A program made the translations under genes and the position numbers. A DNA stretch of 64,000 nt from Dentipellis sp. KUC8613 (taxonomy: Eukaryota; Basidiomycota; Agaricomycetes; Russulales; Hericiaceae): the NCBI GenBank assembly GCA_002286715.1, contig NSJX01000010.1, positions 537,244 to 601,243 on the forward strand, in the 5' to 3' direction. The notes beneath the pieces were generated by a model, which was not told where the DNA came from, ran no database searches, and saw only the letters and a program-made list of their open reading frames with translations. Shown piece after piece: positions 1 through 9,688 of the stretch (positions are counted from its first letter, which is position 1; each line of letters starts with the position of its first letter).

Positions 1-248
1 CCGAAGACAGCGAATAATCCGGACTTGCACCTCAAGCCTGAGGACATCGCTGAGGTGCGCTCTCTCTTCTTTCCCCTCTTCTGATCGCCCCCTCACTCGC
101 ATCACTAGGCGTACCTCTACCTCACGACCCAGCCGCGGTCAGCGTGGACCTGGGAATTGGACTGTACGTGTATCACGCTTGCTAGACGGGTTTGATGTAC
201 TGATGGGCGTCTGTGGGCGCAGTGCGGCCTGCACATGAGAAGTGGTGA
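1..248 (+). CDS. Short-chain dehydrogenase (SDR), C-terminal fragment
   Basis: 3' end of a gene entering from the left. Exons 1-54, 109-163 and 223-248 join in frame across two GT-AG introns. The peptide contains HLKPEDIAEAYLYL, QPRSAWTWELDL and ends RPAHEKW before a TGA at 246-248. This is the typical C-terminus of an atypical SDR family (PEDIAxAYxxLxxQxRSAWxxELDLRP). The complete SDR at 18870-20068 ends in the same DLRPAHEKW and has introns at the same two positions and phases, so the two are paralogues. The Rossmann core lies outside the window, so cofactor and substrate cannot be judged. Confidence 0.85.
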
Positions 249-612
249 ATAGCAACAGGAACACGGTGGCGTGTCGATGGCTCTGTTCGTACAGCGGACA
301 AGATGCATGTCTTCTTAGGTCTCGATGAATGCAAAGTCTTTTTTGTCTATGTGACGGACGTAGCAACTGCCCGCCAGCTGCGTCGTTACTTTGATGCCGT
401 GTCAGTGTCACTCGGCCGACAATGGATCATTTAATAGGTGATCTACAGCGTCACTTTTTGACTATACGACAGACAGTGCGCGCACGGCGTATGAAGTCGG
501 TAAATGGGCGTCAAGACGGACGAACGTGACGGTCTTCATTTGCGTACGGAGACGTTTATAAAACCGTCGGGCATCCTGCCCTGAGTCCAACTTTCTGTCC
601 AATCGCCCGACG
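249..612. other. Intergenic: SDR 3' flank and promoter of secreted gene A
   Basis: No convincing coding sequence on either strand. The right end holds the TATA box of the next gene. Confidence 0.6.
557..563 (+). promoter_or_regulatory. TATA box of secreted gene A
   Basis: TATAAAA about 50 nt before the ATG at 613. Genes B and C have the same element at a similar distance. Confidence 0.55.
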
Positions 613-1440
613 ATGCTCACCACATTCATTTTGCTCACCATCTCGCTCCTTACCCAAGGCTCGTCTCCGCCTTCCACCCTCACAAAGTCGTACTCATCCA
701 CCCGCAGCATCCATCCTCCCGCGCCAAACAATCGACCCCACCTCCTTCCCTCCCGCTGTAAGCCCCCCTTGTCCCCACACATCACAACCTACCCATACTA
801 TACTCACACCCCGCCCAGTGCCAATCAGCCTGCACAACCCCCATCACCCAGCTTGAAGGCTGCAGCGCGCCCTCATGCGTGTGCTCCGCGGCCCTCGCGC
901 GCGGACTCACGGGCTGCATGAGCTGCATCGTGTCGCTGACGCCGAGTGCGACTGTCGTACAGGAGGGGCAGGCGTACCTCGACGGTCCGTCCTTGGTTCT
1001 TCTCCTTACTCTTTTCCCGGTGACTGATTACTAGAGAGGTTAGAGTATAGCTCGACGTGTGCGACGCAGGGGTTCAACGTCGGCGACTTGAGCGTGAGCG
1101 CAAGGCCCCTGCGCAACGCGTTCAAGTCTGAGTGATCTTCTTGCAGATCTCGAGCGGAGGCGCATCCGCCACCAACCCAACCCACACCCCAACCGCGGGC
1201 GCAGGTCAACCCTCTGCGAATACACCTCCACCCCCGGTCGATACCAGCGGCGACTTCGTCCCAGCACCGACGAGCACCAGCAGCCCCGAACCGGGCGGCG
1301 GCGGCCAGAATGGCGCTGGTATATCTGGGCTGGGCGCTGGGAAGAAAAACGCGGCGGTGTCGCGTCTGCGGGCGCGGGGTGGAGATATGGCTACGTGGAT
1401 CGTCGGGGTCGGCGCGGTGCTCCTGCTTTGGCTGCGGTGA
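613..1440 (+). CDS. Secreted Cys-rich, probably GPI-anchored protein (copy A)
   Basis: First of three tandem paralogues. Exons 613-658, 708-757, 819-984, 1035-1093 and 1147-1440 give 204 aa. Order: signal peptide (MLTTFILLTISLLTQ), short linker with IDPTSFPPA, Cys domain (CQSAC, then CSAPSCVC, then CMSC), a last Cys before GFNVGDLS, a Ser/Thr/Pro/Gly-rich linker, and a hydrophobic tail (WIVGVGAVLLLWLR) as expected for GPI attachment. Intron 1 (659-707) has to be GC-AG: only this splice restores the frame that aligns with copies B and C, and it has the same phase 1 as their first intron. Copy A lacks the intron that splits the Cys domain in B and C. Function is unknown; a cell-wall or surface role is inferred from the architecture. 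Confidence 0.75.
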
Positions 1441-1498
1441 AGTTTCTTCCTCGCTCTCATCGCTGTCTTCATCCTCATAATCGCTACCTCTCCTGGGG

Positions 1499-2014
1499 TC
1501 AAACGGATCGAATGCATTGAGATAACCATTTTGGCTGGACTCTGGGGCCGAGGCCCAGCTCCTCCTGAAGTAAAGCGATCACGTCCTCCTCGTCCTCTTT
1601 ACGCAGCTGTTTTCCATCCATATTGTAATTGTTGTAGAATCCAAGGATTAAAGAGGCATCGGCAGTCGCCTGAAAAGACATAGGCAAACTGAGTTCATAT
1701 TCGATTTGCTTGGACAAGCGCTGGGCTACATTCCACCACATCATCTGTTTTGTGACGGGAGGAGGATTGAAGATGTGTTGGGATAGTATCCAACGAGATC
1801 GTGTTCGACGGCATAGTCGTAAGCCACCTTGAGGTCGTGGACGGGAAATGCAAAGTGGACGAGAGGGGGATCTGGCCTCTGTTTGCATGGAAGGTATTTA
1901 TATTTCAGAATCGCCATGGGCTTGCGAGGGGCGTATTCCGCCGGAAATGTCTATAGCGTGAACGAGATCAGAAGTTCCAGCTGATTTGTGGATCCAGTTA
2001 ACGATCGTTGACAT
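1499..2014 (-). CDS. Hypothetical protein, 137 aa
   Basis: Three exons (2014-2003, 1950-1795, 1744-1499) with two phase-0 introns of 52 and 50 nt. The product starts MSTITFPAEYAPRKPMAILK and contains PLVHFAFPVHDLKVAYDYAV, a WW-containing segment and an acidic stretch (RKEDEEDVIALLQEELGL) near the C-terminus. There is no signal peptide or membrane segment, and I recognise no family. The 12-nt first exon is the least certain part; an internal in-frame ATG at 1917 is the alternative start. It converges with copy A, leaving 58 nt between the two stop codons. Confidence 0.55.
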
Positions 2015-3396
2015 GGTATCAAGTGAGACTGTTATCCTCGTTCATCTCTGTCGTTTTGCACTCGGAAGCTGAGACGGAAAAAAATGTGGTCAAGGAAGAG
2101 ACATCAGTAGGTCAAGGAGAGATTTGAGGGGCCGGTGGCATGGACTTGGGCTGTTGGACAGAACAAGAATCAGTGGACTAACGAACGTGAAGTTTATGCG
2201 TGAAGCCTTACTTTGCTGGCCGACGTCGAGGTGGAATTTTTCGCGCCGTTGCCATCGCTGCCTCGTTCAGTCAGCGTGTCGCTGCCATCGCTCTCGCCCT
2301 CTTCCTCGCTTTCGTCATCGCTCCCGCATCCCGGATTTGATCGCAATGGCCACCCATGGGTTCCCGCTTGTACCTCAGCCTTCCGTGAACTTCAATCCGG
2401 CTATCTTTTTTGTCGAGATTAAGGCCAGTCAGAGCTCTCTCTATGATTGTCTTTCCCGTTATAATTTTTGCCATTGATGCCATGGGACTGCGACTTAGCG
2501 CCGTCATGCTGAGTGTCGAGGTCCCTCTGGGTCCAGGCCTGTCCATAAGTGACTTTTGTCCTACGTTCCGCAGCATGTACTATGGCGTACCCTATTGGAT
2601 GCACTGAGACCAGTGTTGAGTGCATGCAGCAGGAAGCTTCCCCGCAGCAAGCATATAGGAAGCTCGCGCGCGACAACAGTCCGATGTTTTTCCGAGCACG
2701 AAGCTGGCGGTCTCGTCTTTCCCACTATTCGAAAAAGTGGGTCCTTGTCTTGAGGTTGGTTCTTCTAGATATTCACTGTCTTCTCAACTGTGCACCTTCT
2801 GCGAGAACAATTATCCAGAGTATAGGCGGCGAACACGAGCTGAGGCTTTTATGCGGCTTGAAGCTTGCAGCTTGAAACATGTCAATGCCGTGGCCATCGG
2901 AGAGAGCAAACCCTTGTCTCCTGCTATTTTATAATGACATTGGCATTTCAATTCGTGCCGAGCTGTAAGTAGGTGCTGGAGAAGGCGGCGTGTCGAGAAG
3001 CAGATCGTCGAGAGAAAGGTGCGACGGCAGGCAGGGCTTGAAGGTGTGTGCAGGCGAAGGTAGATACTCACTCTCCAAAGCCACCTGGGTATTCTCCTCT
3101 TTATTCACGAGTTCTTCTTCGTGCAAAACAAATGAGGGACTTCAGAAACACGTACTTCGAGTGATGTTCTCTTGGCGGCATCCATTGGGATTGTCCGTCG
3201 CATTCGTCAGCCGCTATCCTGACGGCTCTACTGAACGAGGTATGGATGCCAACTTGCGCAGTCTATCTCGTATCTCTGAGTCTGGATGTCTCTCAGAGTT
3301 GTTCGTATAAATGGCGGAGGCCCACCCCACTACCGGCGCTATACTGCACACAGGCGGAAGTTCCAGCGACGTCCAACTCTACTTGCCCACGACGGA
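2015..3396. other. Intergenic with possible minus-strand coding remnant
   Basis: Contains the promoter of gene B. On the minus strand about 3300-2929 reads as protein-like sequence (SEIRDRLRKLASIPRSVEPSG; LPSPAHTFKPCLPSHLSLDD; stop at 2929) but needs a stop codon bypassed near 3210 and a roughly 39-nt intron. About 2340-2230 on the same strand reads as an acidic Ser-rich stretch ending at a good GTAAGG donor. I could not build one continuous gene. Confidence 0.3.
3306..3311 (+). promoter_or_regulatory. TATA box of secreted gene B
   Basis: TATAAA 86 nt before the ATG at 3397. Confidence 0.5.
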
Positions 3397-4486
3397 ATGA
3401 TGCTGTTTGCGTTCGTTCTTGCGCTCTTTCTGGCTGGCACCGGCGCATGTGAGTTCCCCCGTCAGGACATTTTTGTGCAGTACAAAGCTGACACGGTGAA
3501 GACTTTGAAGCCCCCAGCGCGCTCGCGTCGGCATGCCTACGAGCATACGACGAGCGACGCGCTATCGAGGCGCGCCAGGTCTTCGACCCAAGTGCAATCC
3601 CTGCCTTCGTCAGTACCTACCGTCACGCACCACTCGCCCCCCTGCCCCTCGTCGTACTTGCGTATACTGACTGCGTGCCGATTGCAGTGCCATTCCCTCT
3701 GCATAACGCCAATCGAGGCCGTAAACGTCAGTTCCCAAACACGAGCCTCGAGTGATACCACACACTCACCACTGTTCGCTGCCCAATGACGTACACTGCA
3801 GAGCTGCATCCCAGGCGCATGCGACTGTGGTAAACCGGTCACCGACGCGCTCGTGGCATGTGTCGACTGCGTCGTGTCGCTTGTGCCGACCAGGGTGAAC
3901 CGAGACGCGGCGCAGGTATACTTGAATGGTCCGTCGCACCCGGGCTGATGTGAATCCATCCTGATGTCGCGTCGAAGGGTTCTCTTACATCTGCCACAGT
4001 CTCGGATACGACGTCGGCCCTCTGAGCGTTAGTACCTCCTCTTGCATGACTGTGTGGACATTGACGCTCACGTTGAGACTGTTGCACCAGGTTGAAGTCT
4101 CCGCGGTTGGGACACCTACCAGTGACGCAGCGAACACTGTGGCAAGCAGCGCAATCGACGCTCCCGCGTCCACCGCACCAGCTGCAAGTTGGAGTACAGG
4201 CACACCTGCCTCGCAAGCTGCACCGTTGTCTTCTGTTGCGCCACCGTTGACTGCCTCGACGACGACGCCCGCTGCGCTGCCACCGGCCCCGTCTGCCACA
4301 ACGCCGTCATCCGTCGCCCCATCGCCACCGAGTACAAGCGGCAGCGGAAACAGCAGCACCGGCACTAGCGGTCCTCCAAGCGGTGACGGTGTTGCGGGAA
4401 ATATTAATGCTGCGAGCTCGAGGCATCCGGGCTGGGTGGTGGGCATCGGACTGTTGGCAGGCGCCGCGATTTCCTGGTTCTTGTGA
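3397..4486 (+). CDS. Secreted Cys-rich, probably GPI-anchored protein (copy B)
   Basis: Second tandem paralogue, about 253 aa. Exons 3397-3448, 3511-3608, 3688-3726, 3802-3928, 3978-4027 and 4091-4486. Signal peptide MMLFAFVLALFLAGTGA; pre-domain with RQVFDPSAIPAF; Cys domain (CHSLC, then CIPGACDC, then CVDC); ICHSLGYDVGPLSV; a long Ala/Ser/Thr/Pro linker; hydrophobic end (WVVGIGLLAGAAISWFL). Exon phases match copy C exactly, and exon 4 is 127 nt in both. The acceptor of intron 1 is ambiguous (3501 or 3510, a 3-codon difference). The acceptor at 3977 is an AAG; the nearer CAG breaks the frame. Substrate or partner unknown. Confidence 0.75.
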
Positions 4487-5430
4487 GTTGTAAATGTTGT
4501 CGGGGTCTATGGGAATAGTATGATGTTGGGAATTATCTGACTCGTGTAGAGAATTTTGTTGGGAGGCCACACAATGAAAAGACGATGGTTTTGAGTCCTG
4601 TATGATTTACGCACGGCCGTCAGTCGGATCTCAGAGCGAAGCAGGTGAATGTTGGGATCAGCTGACCAGTAAAGAGCAGCGTTCTAATCGCCACGCTCCG
4701 TCCTCGCCGACGTCCATACGAGCCTGAAGATCGTCACATAATACAATACCACAGTCGCTTCGCAAGCAACACCTCCTGGATCAGCATCGATCAGCGTTTT
4801 CTCCATTCCGACAAATTACCGGGGTAGGCACCGGGCACAATTCCTTCTGCATGAAGCGAGACATAAGCATTTGGCACCAGTTCGACGCCACAAGCGCCCG
4901 AGGGGGCAGTTTGAGCGGTGTTTGGGACCTGTCAGGGATACCATGGGAGTCAGTTGATCGCATTAGAACACTTTTTAACTGCTGGCGTACGTCAGATCGA
5001 TGATTTATCAACGCAAGGTGGCAGACACGCACCGATTTTCTCTCATGTCAGTGGGATGGGTATCAAGGACTGCACTCTCGACGATGCTGCTTTCTTCACG
5101 GCGGTCGCAGACGATAAGAGCACCTGAGTAACCGAAGGTATGGTTCAATGTCATGCGGAGGAGCATAGCGCTAGCATTTTCGTCGTGCACCGGGAAGTCG
5201 AAGGAACGTTATCGTGACATTAGACAGTGTTGTCCCTGGCCATTGACAGCGGCTATTCTGACAGGTCAACGTGTTCTCCGTTAGACGAAGCGGCCTTTGA
5301 GTGAGCAGCGTACCTATGCACGGGAGCAGCCAATCTCACACCCCGGATTGACCAAACCTTGCCCATATAAATCTACCTCACCCCACAACGCGGGGGACCT
5401 CTCGGACCCACCGAGTGTTCTTGTGTCGCA
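4487..5430. other. Intergenic region between secreted genes B and C
   Basis: 944 nt without a convincing gene. The right end carries the promoter of copy C. Confidence 0.6.
5366..5371 (+). promoter_or_regulatory. TATA box of secreted gene C
   Basis: TATAAA 60 nt before the ATG at 5431. Confidence 0.5.
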
Positions 5431-6399
5431 ATGCTGTCCGCGTGCGTTATCGCTCTCTTGTTCGCTAGCGTAGGTGCGTGTCGCGTTGCACAAGTCGAAT
5501 ATACGGTGGATGGCTGACGGAGGTGAGCAGCCCCACGCGCATTCGGGGCCACCACGCCCCTCGACAGCATGTACCGCGCGCGTCGTGCACTCGAGACGCG
5601 CCAGGGCTTCGACCCAACCACAATCCCCGCCTCAGTCAGCATCCGCATGCCCCACGCGCATCGCCCGAGCCTATGCTGATCCACCGACGACAGTGCCAGT
5701 CCACCTGTACCGCGCCGATCGTGACGATCAATGTGAGCGCGTCCACTGTCCCGATGTCGAAGTTGAACCACTCACTGCGCACTATATCGCATGAAACGTA
5801 GACATGTGTGACACTCGCATGCGACTGCAACAAGCAGGTGATGGGTCCGCTCGTCCAATGCGTTGACTGCGTCGTGTCCCTGTCGCCCACGCCATCACAC
5901 CAGGAAGAGGGCCAGGCGTACCTCGACGGTAAGTGGGACTTGCCGTCTTGTACCTGTCCTCTTGTGATCGGCCTGACGCTGCCCCGCAGAGGTTGAAACA
6001 GTCTGCCTCGGAGGCGGATTCAATGTCGGACCTCTGAATGTCAGTCTTGCTGTCTGTGCACGCCAGTCGACGCTGATTTCCGCGAAACAGGTCGTCGTGT
6101 CCAACGTGGCCGCTCCGAGTGGTAGCGCAGCCAGCGCCGCAGCAAATAGCACCATCAATATCCCTGTATTCTCCGCACCAGCGAGCACGGGCGCGGCGGT
6201 TGTCCCCACCGCTCCTGCACCGGCGCCGAGTAGCAGCAGCAGCAGCAACGGCAACGGCGGCAATAGTGGCAACGACGGACCATTGGGCGGCGCTGGGGCT
6301 GCGGGAGGTAAGAGTGCATCAATCTCGGTGCATTCAAGCTGTGGGTCGGTCGTAGGAGCGGGACTGGTGGCAGGCATGGTTGCCCTCTGGATTCTGTAG
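5431..6399 (+). CDS. Secreted Cys-rich, probably GPI-anchored protein (copy C)
   Basis: Third tandem paralogue, 223 aa. Exons 5431-5473, 5531-5634, 5694-5732, 5802-5928, 5990-6039 and 6091-6399. Signal peptide MLSACVIALLFASVA; RQGFDPTTIPAS; Cys domain (CQSTC, then CVTLACDC, then CVDC); VCLGGGFNVGPLNV; an Ala/Ser/Gly/Asn linker with a run of AGC codons near 6230-6250; hydrophobic tail (VVGAGLVAGMVALWIL). Six exons with the same phases as copy B. The Cys spacing is conserved in all three copies, while the linkers differ in length and composition, as expected for a folded head on a variable stalk. Confidence 0.78.
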
Positions 6400-6544
6400 A
6401 GTTTATGGCCTGTGAGACTGGATAACTTAGCTAATATCTCGGGTTTTATGATTACGGATAGGTTTACAGGAATGCGCTGCAGTAAAAGGGCTCGTATGGT
6501 CTGAGATATACCTCCAATTCCGTGCGCTGCAGCTGTCTGCTTCA

Positions 6545-7517
6545 TCACGGGGTGGTGGTGAGATGCAGCACGTCGAACCCGGCGCCATACTCGGCCTCCC
6601 AATCGAACGCACTCTCGTGGTTCTCCTTACCAAATGCTGCAAGAAGCTTCTCCGCCTCCTCGCCACCATTGACGACGGGGCGGGCCTCCGCCTTGGTCTT
6701 CGCGCGCGCGCCCTGCCCGTGAATGCGCTCCTCGCCGGCAGTCAGGAACGTCGCGATATGGCGGAACGTAAGACTGATGCGCTCGCCGTCCTGTGCGCGC
6801 TCCGGCTCGGACTTGGTCTGCAGCGGCCGCTTGTCGGTGTGGATGCTGTGCATCCACGCCCTGTTCGTCTCGAGCCCGAGGAGGAACATCGAGTTGTGCG
6901 GGAGCGCGACGCGCTGCACCTGCCGCGGCGCGCTGTCCTGGCCTTTCTCTTTCTTCGTGCGCAGCGTCATGACGCGCTGGGCGCCGAGGCTGACGTTCAC
7001 GATGTGCGAGCCCCGCGCGATGTCGATGGTCTTGTCGGAGTGCTCGGAGATGTAGTCCGCGCCCGTGCGGTAGTGCTGGATGAGCACGTGGTTGACGGGG
7101 TGCTGCAGCACGCGCTCGACGTGCTGTCGGATGAGCGAGACTGTGGGCGTGAAGGGGCGAAGAGGCGGAGAGGAGTCGGAGGGATGGCGGTAGATAGGGA
7201 AGCTGGGTTGTTGCAGAAGTGTTCAGTTAGTGTTTGAGGGTGTATTTGGCGAGGATAATGCTTGCCTGCCATCTGCGTCAACCTCCCCTTGGACGGCAAC
7301 TAGCCGTGGTACCTCGCCGCCTGCGTGGTCAGTCGATCCATCATTGGGAGAACATAATTCATGCTTTACCTCGGTGGTACATGGTGTTCCATGCGACTTC
7401 CTCCTTGACTTTGTCAAAGACAGTCAGCGCTACTTCCGGGGGCAAAAGATCGAGAATAAGCGAGGTGTCGCCCTCCCCCATCCTGTCGTCTGGCTTCAAG
7501 AGAGCTTTATCCTTCAT
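6545..7517 (-). CDS. AlkB-like 2-oxoglutarate/Fe(II) dioxygenase
   Basis: Three exons (7517-7370, 7320-7266, 7202-6545), 286 aa. The AlkB signature is visible: GEVPRLVAVQGEVDADG then SFPIYRHPSD; iron ligands H122 and D124 in EHSDKT and H186 in WMHSI; and an R-x5-R 2-oxoglutarate motif, RISLTFR (R209, R215). Family members oxidatively demethylate alkylated nucleic acids or, in some subfamilies, other substrates; the specific substrate is not clear here. Intron 2 (7265-7203) is GC-AG with the classic donor AG|GCAAGC and a CTAAC branch site. MKDKALLK is the first in-frame ATG. Confidence 0.85.
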
Positions 7518-7941
7518 GTGTCTTCGTATGATAGACGTATGAGTATCTGTCGTCGTGGCAAGAAGGAAGATGCACAAGTCGACATAGTGACTCAAGCTCA
7601 AGGAGGAGTCTGGACGGGCGTCTAATTGTTCTAGTCCGCTTATGGGCGCTTGAAGCAGTCCCAATGCGTCGTCCCCTATTCCTTGCAAGTTCTTCTGGCT
7701 CTAATCACTCAGACGGGAACTGCACCCAAGGATAAAAGTGCAGGGGAATACATTATTGCAGCAGTAGATGGTACAGAAAATATCAGAGTATGCGGAATGA
7801 CGAAACAGTGCATGAGGCGCTAGGCTACAAGTCGTAGATAAATAATGCGAGACATCCCCCCTATGGGAGGCCGAAACCGAACCATGCAACATGCGAGAAA
7901 TCCTATCCGTAGAAATGTCTCCGAACATGAAGTTCCAGGAG
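7518..7941. other. Intergenic: AlkB-like promoter and 3' flank of next gene
   Basis: No gene seen. Short open frames here have no coding character. Confidence 0.55.
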
Positions 7942-8793
7942 CTAATGCGAGACAGCAATCTGTGCGCACGTTTCCGTCCGCCCGAGCGGCTTGCGCATCT
8001 TCTTCTGCTTTCCCCCCAAGCTCGTCCTCTGCCTCTTCGCCTTCGGAAGTGCGTCCGTCTCCAGGGCCTCCGGCATGCTACTCGAGGTGTCTGCCCGCTC
8101 CGTCGACTTCTCCCGCCCCTGACTCGATTCCTCCGCCCTCGGACCCGCCGGCTGTGGTGCCGCTGCTTCCTGGAACAACGCTTGGCCCACGGACTGCCTA
8201 ATCCACGCGAGCCTGCCCAGCTTGTTCTTGAAACGGCCCCACAGGTGCTGCCCCTCGCCCTCTTGGCTGTCGCGGTCCGTGCTGGCCCGGGAGGATGCAT
8301 CCAGATCGCCAAGCGACGTCTGAGATTCGGTCTTCGCGATCTCAGTGGGCTCCAGCTTGAGCACGCGCCGCGGCGGGGGCGGGGGCGGCGCGTAATCGCG
8401 CACCTTAATCCCCTCGCTGAGGAGAAGCTGGTGGATTTCCTCGGGGCTCGTGGGCGCTACCCAGTCACTGAGAGGGTCGATTTCGGTGGGGACGGGGGAG
8501 ATGGACCGCACGGATCCGAGTTCGTGGAAGGGGAGCCCTTCCGTGGAGAGATGGGGCGCGGTGAAGGCAGCCGGGGCTTGTCGGCAGTGGTATGTGGTGT
8601 GGCTCGTGATTAGGTGGGTCGTGAAATTGCTATAGCCGTGAGACATCATGGCGCTGGAGGTCGCGGTCGCCGAGAAGGGGTCCGCTACGAATTCTTCGTA
8701 AGAGCGCTTTCGGGAGGGAGTGCTGGGAGGGGAAGGGGTGTCCTCGGCATCGAATATGTAGAATGAAGCTCGTTTGACGTGAGGGAGGGCCAT
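7942..8793 (-). CDS. Hypothetical basic protein, 283 aa
   Basis: Single exon. I take the start MALPHVKRASFYIFDAEDT; the frame stays open upstream but that stretch looks like leader sequence. N-terminus rich in Pro/Ser with RKRSYEEFVADPF; middle SPEEIHQLLLSEGIKVRDY followed by a run of prolines; C-terminus strongly basic (KAKRQRTSLGGKQKKMRK), resembling a nuclear localisation signal. No catalytic motif or membrane segment. It is probably a largely disordered nuclear protein (inference from composition). Confidence 0.7.
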   Translation of the reverse strand: MALPHVKRASFYIFDAEDTPSPPSTPSRKRSYEEFVADPFSATATSSAMMSHGYSNFTTHLITSHTTYHCRQAPAAFTAPHLSTEGLPFHELGSVRSISPVPTEIDPLSDWVAPTSPEEIHQLLLSEGIKVRDYAPPPPPPRRVLKLEPTEIAKTESQTSLGDLDASSRASTDRDSQEGEGQHLWGRFKNKLGRLAWIRQSVGQALFQEAAAPQPAGPRAEESSQGREKSTERADTSSSMPEALETDALPKAKRQRTSLGGKQKKMRKPLGRTETCAQIAVSH

Positions 8794-9688
8794 GAATGAT
8801 ATGCAAAGCGGTGCAAATGTCCTTTGGTCGTGATGGTGAGAGAGGAGTGCCAAAGCGCTCAAGGCGGATGGAGGGCGGAAGAGAAAGAGGGATTTGGTGA
8901 GCCAAGAAGAACGCGCTGTTATAAGGCAGGATGCAGCTATTGTCCGTGAGGGCGGTCCACAAAGCGTGGTGGCACGTTGGTCAATGCAATGGCACGTGGG
9001 GAGTGCTTGTGGCCTGGTGAGATGTGGCCGTGGTAGTTGAAATACACTGTTGCTGGTATACAGGTATGTCGAAATACACAAGACCTATTGAGGAGAGACA
9101 AGCATGGACATCGAAGGAGGAGACAAGTGCAAAAGGTGCTGAAAGGCGATGATAAAGAGCAGATAAAGCGACGCGAGCCCCTCGGCGCTTGCCGGAGGCG
9201 CGTCGCGTCGTTCTCATCCCGTGACTTGCCTCCCTCCTCAGGTGCCCTCGGCCTCGCCGGACTTCCGACAGTCCAGGACCAGCTTTCCTTTCTCTTGGCC
9301 ATTTCTCCCCTGGCGTTGAGAAAATACGGAAAGGGAAGGGCGCAGAGTCTCTAGATACCTCTCAGCACCCGAGGAACAACGCAACGAAGCGAACAAAGCG
9401 CCGCCGGCAATAGCCTGGAGCCGGATCTGCAACAGCTCGTATGGCACATTGCGGAGGACATTCCCACTGGCAGACGCACGCCTTCATACGAGAGTCAAAA
9501 CACGTATGACACTGCGAGTTTCGAGTCAACACACCAGGCCCCTTGATGCCCCAAGGAGACACTCACCACAGCCCCGTTGCCACATGCGCTCAAGCGCTGT
9601 ACACAGTACATTAGCACAAAGCTACTCCTACAAGAAATCAATACAGCCCAACTGGGGTATACGGTACCGATATGCAAACATAAACCTC
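8794..9688. other. Intergenic region
   Basis: 895 nt between two minus-strand genes. I see no supported coding sequence. Confidence 0.55.
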
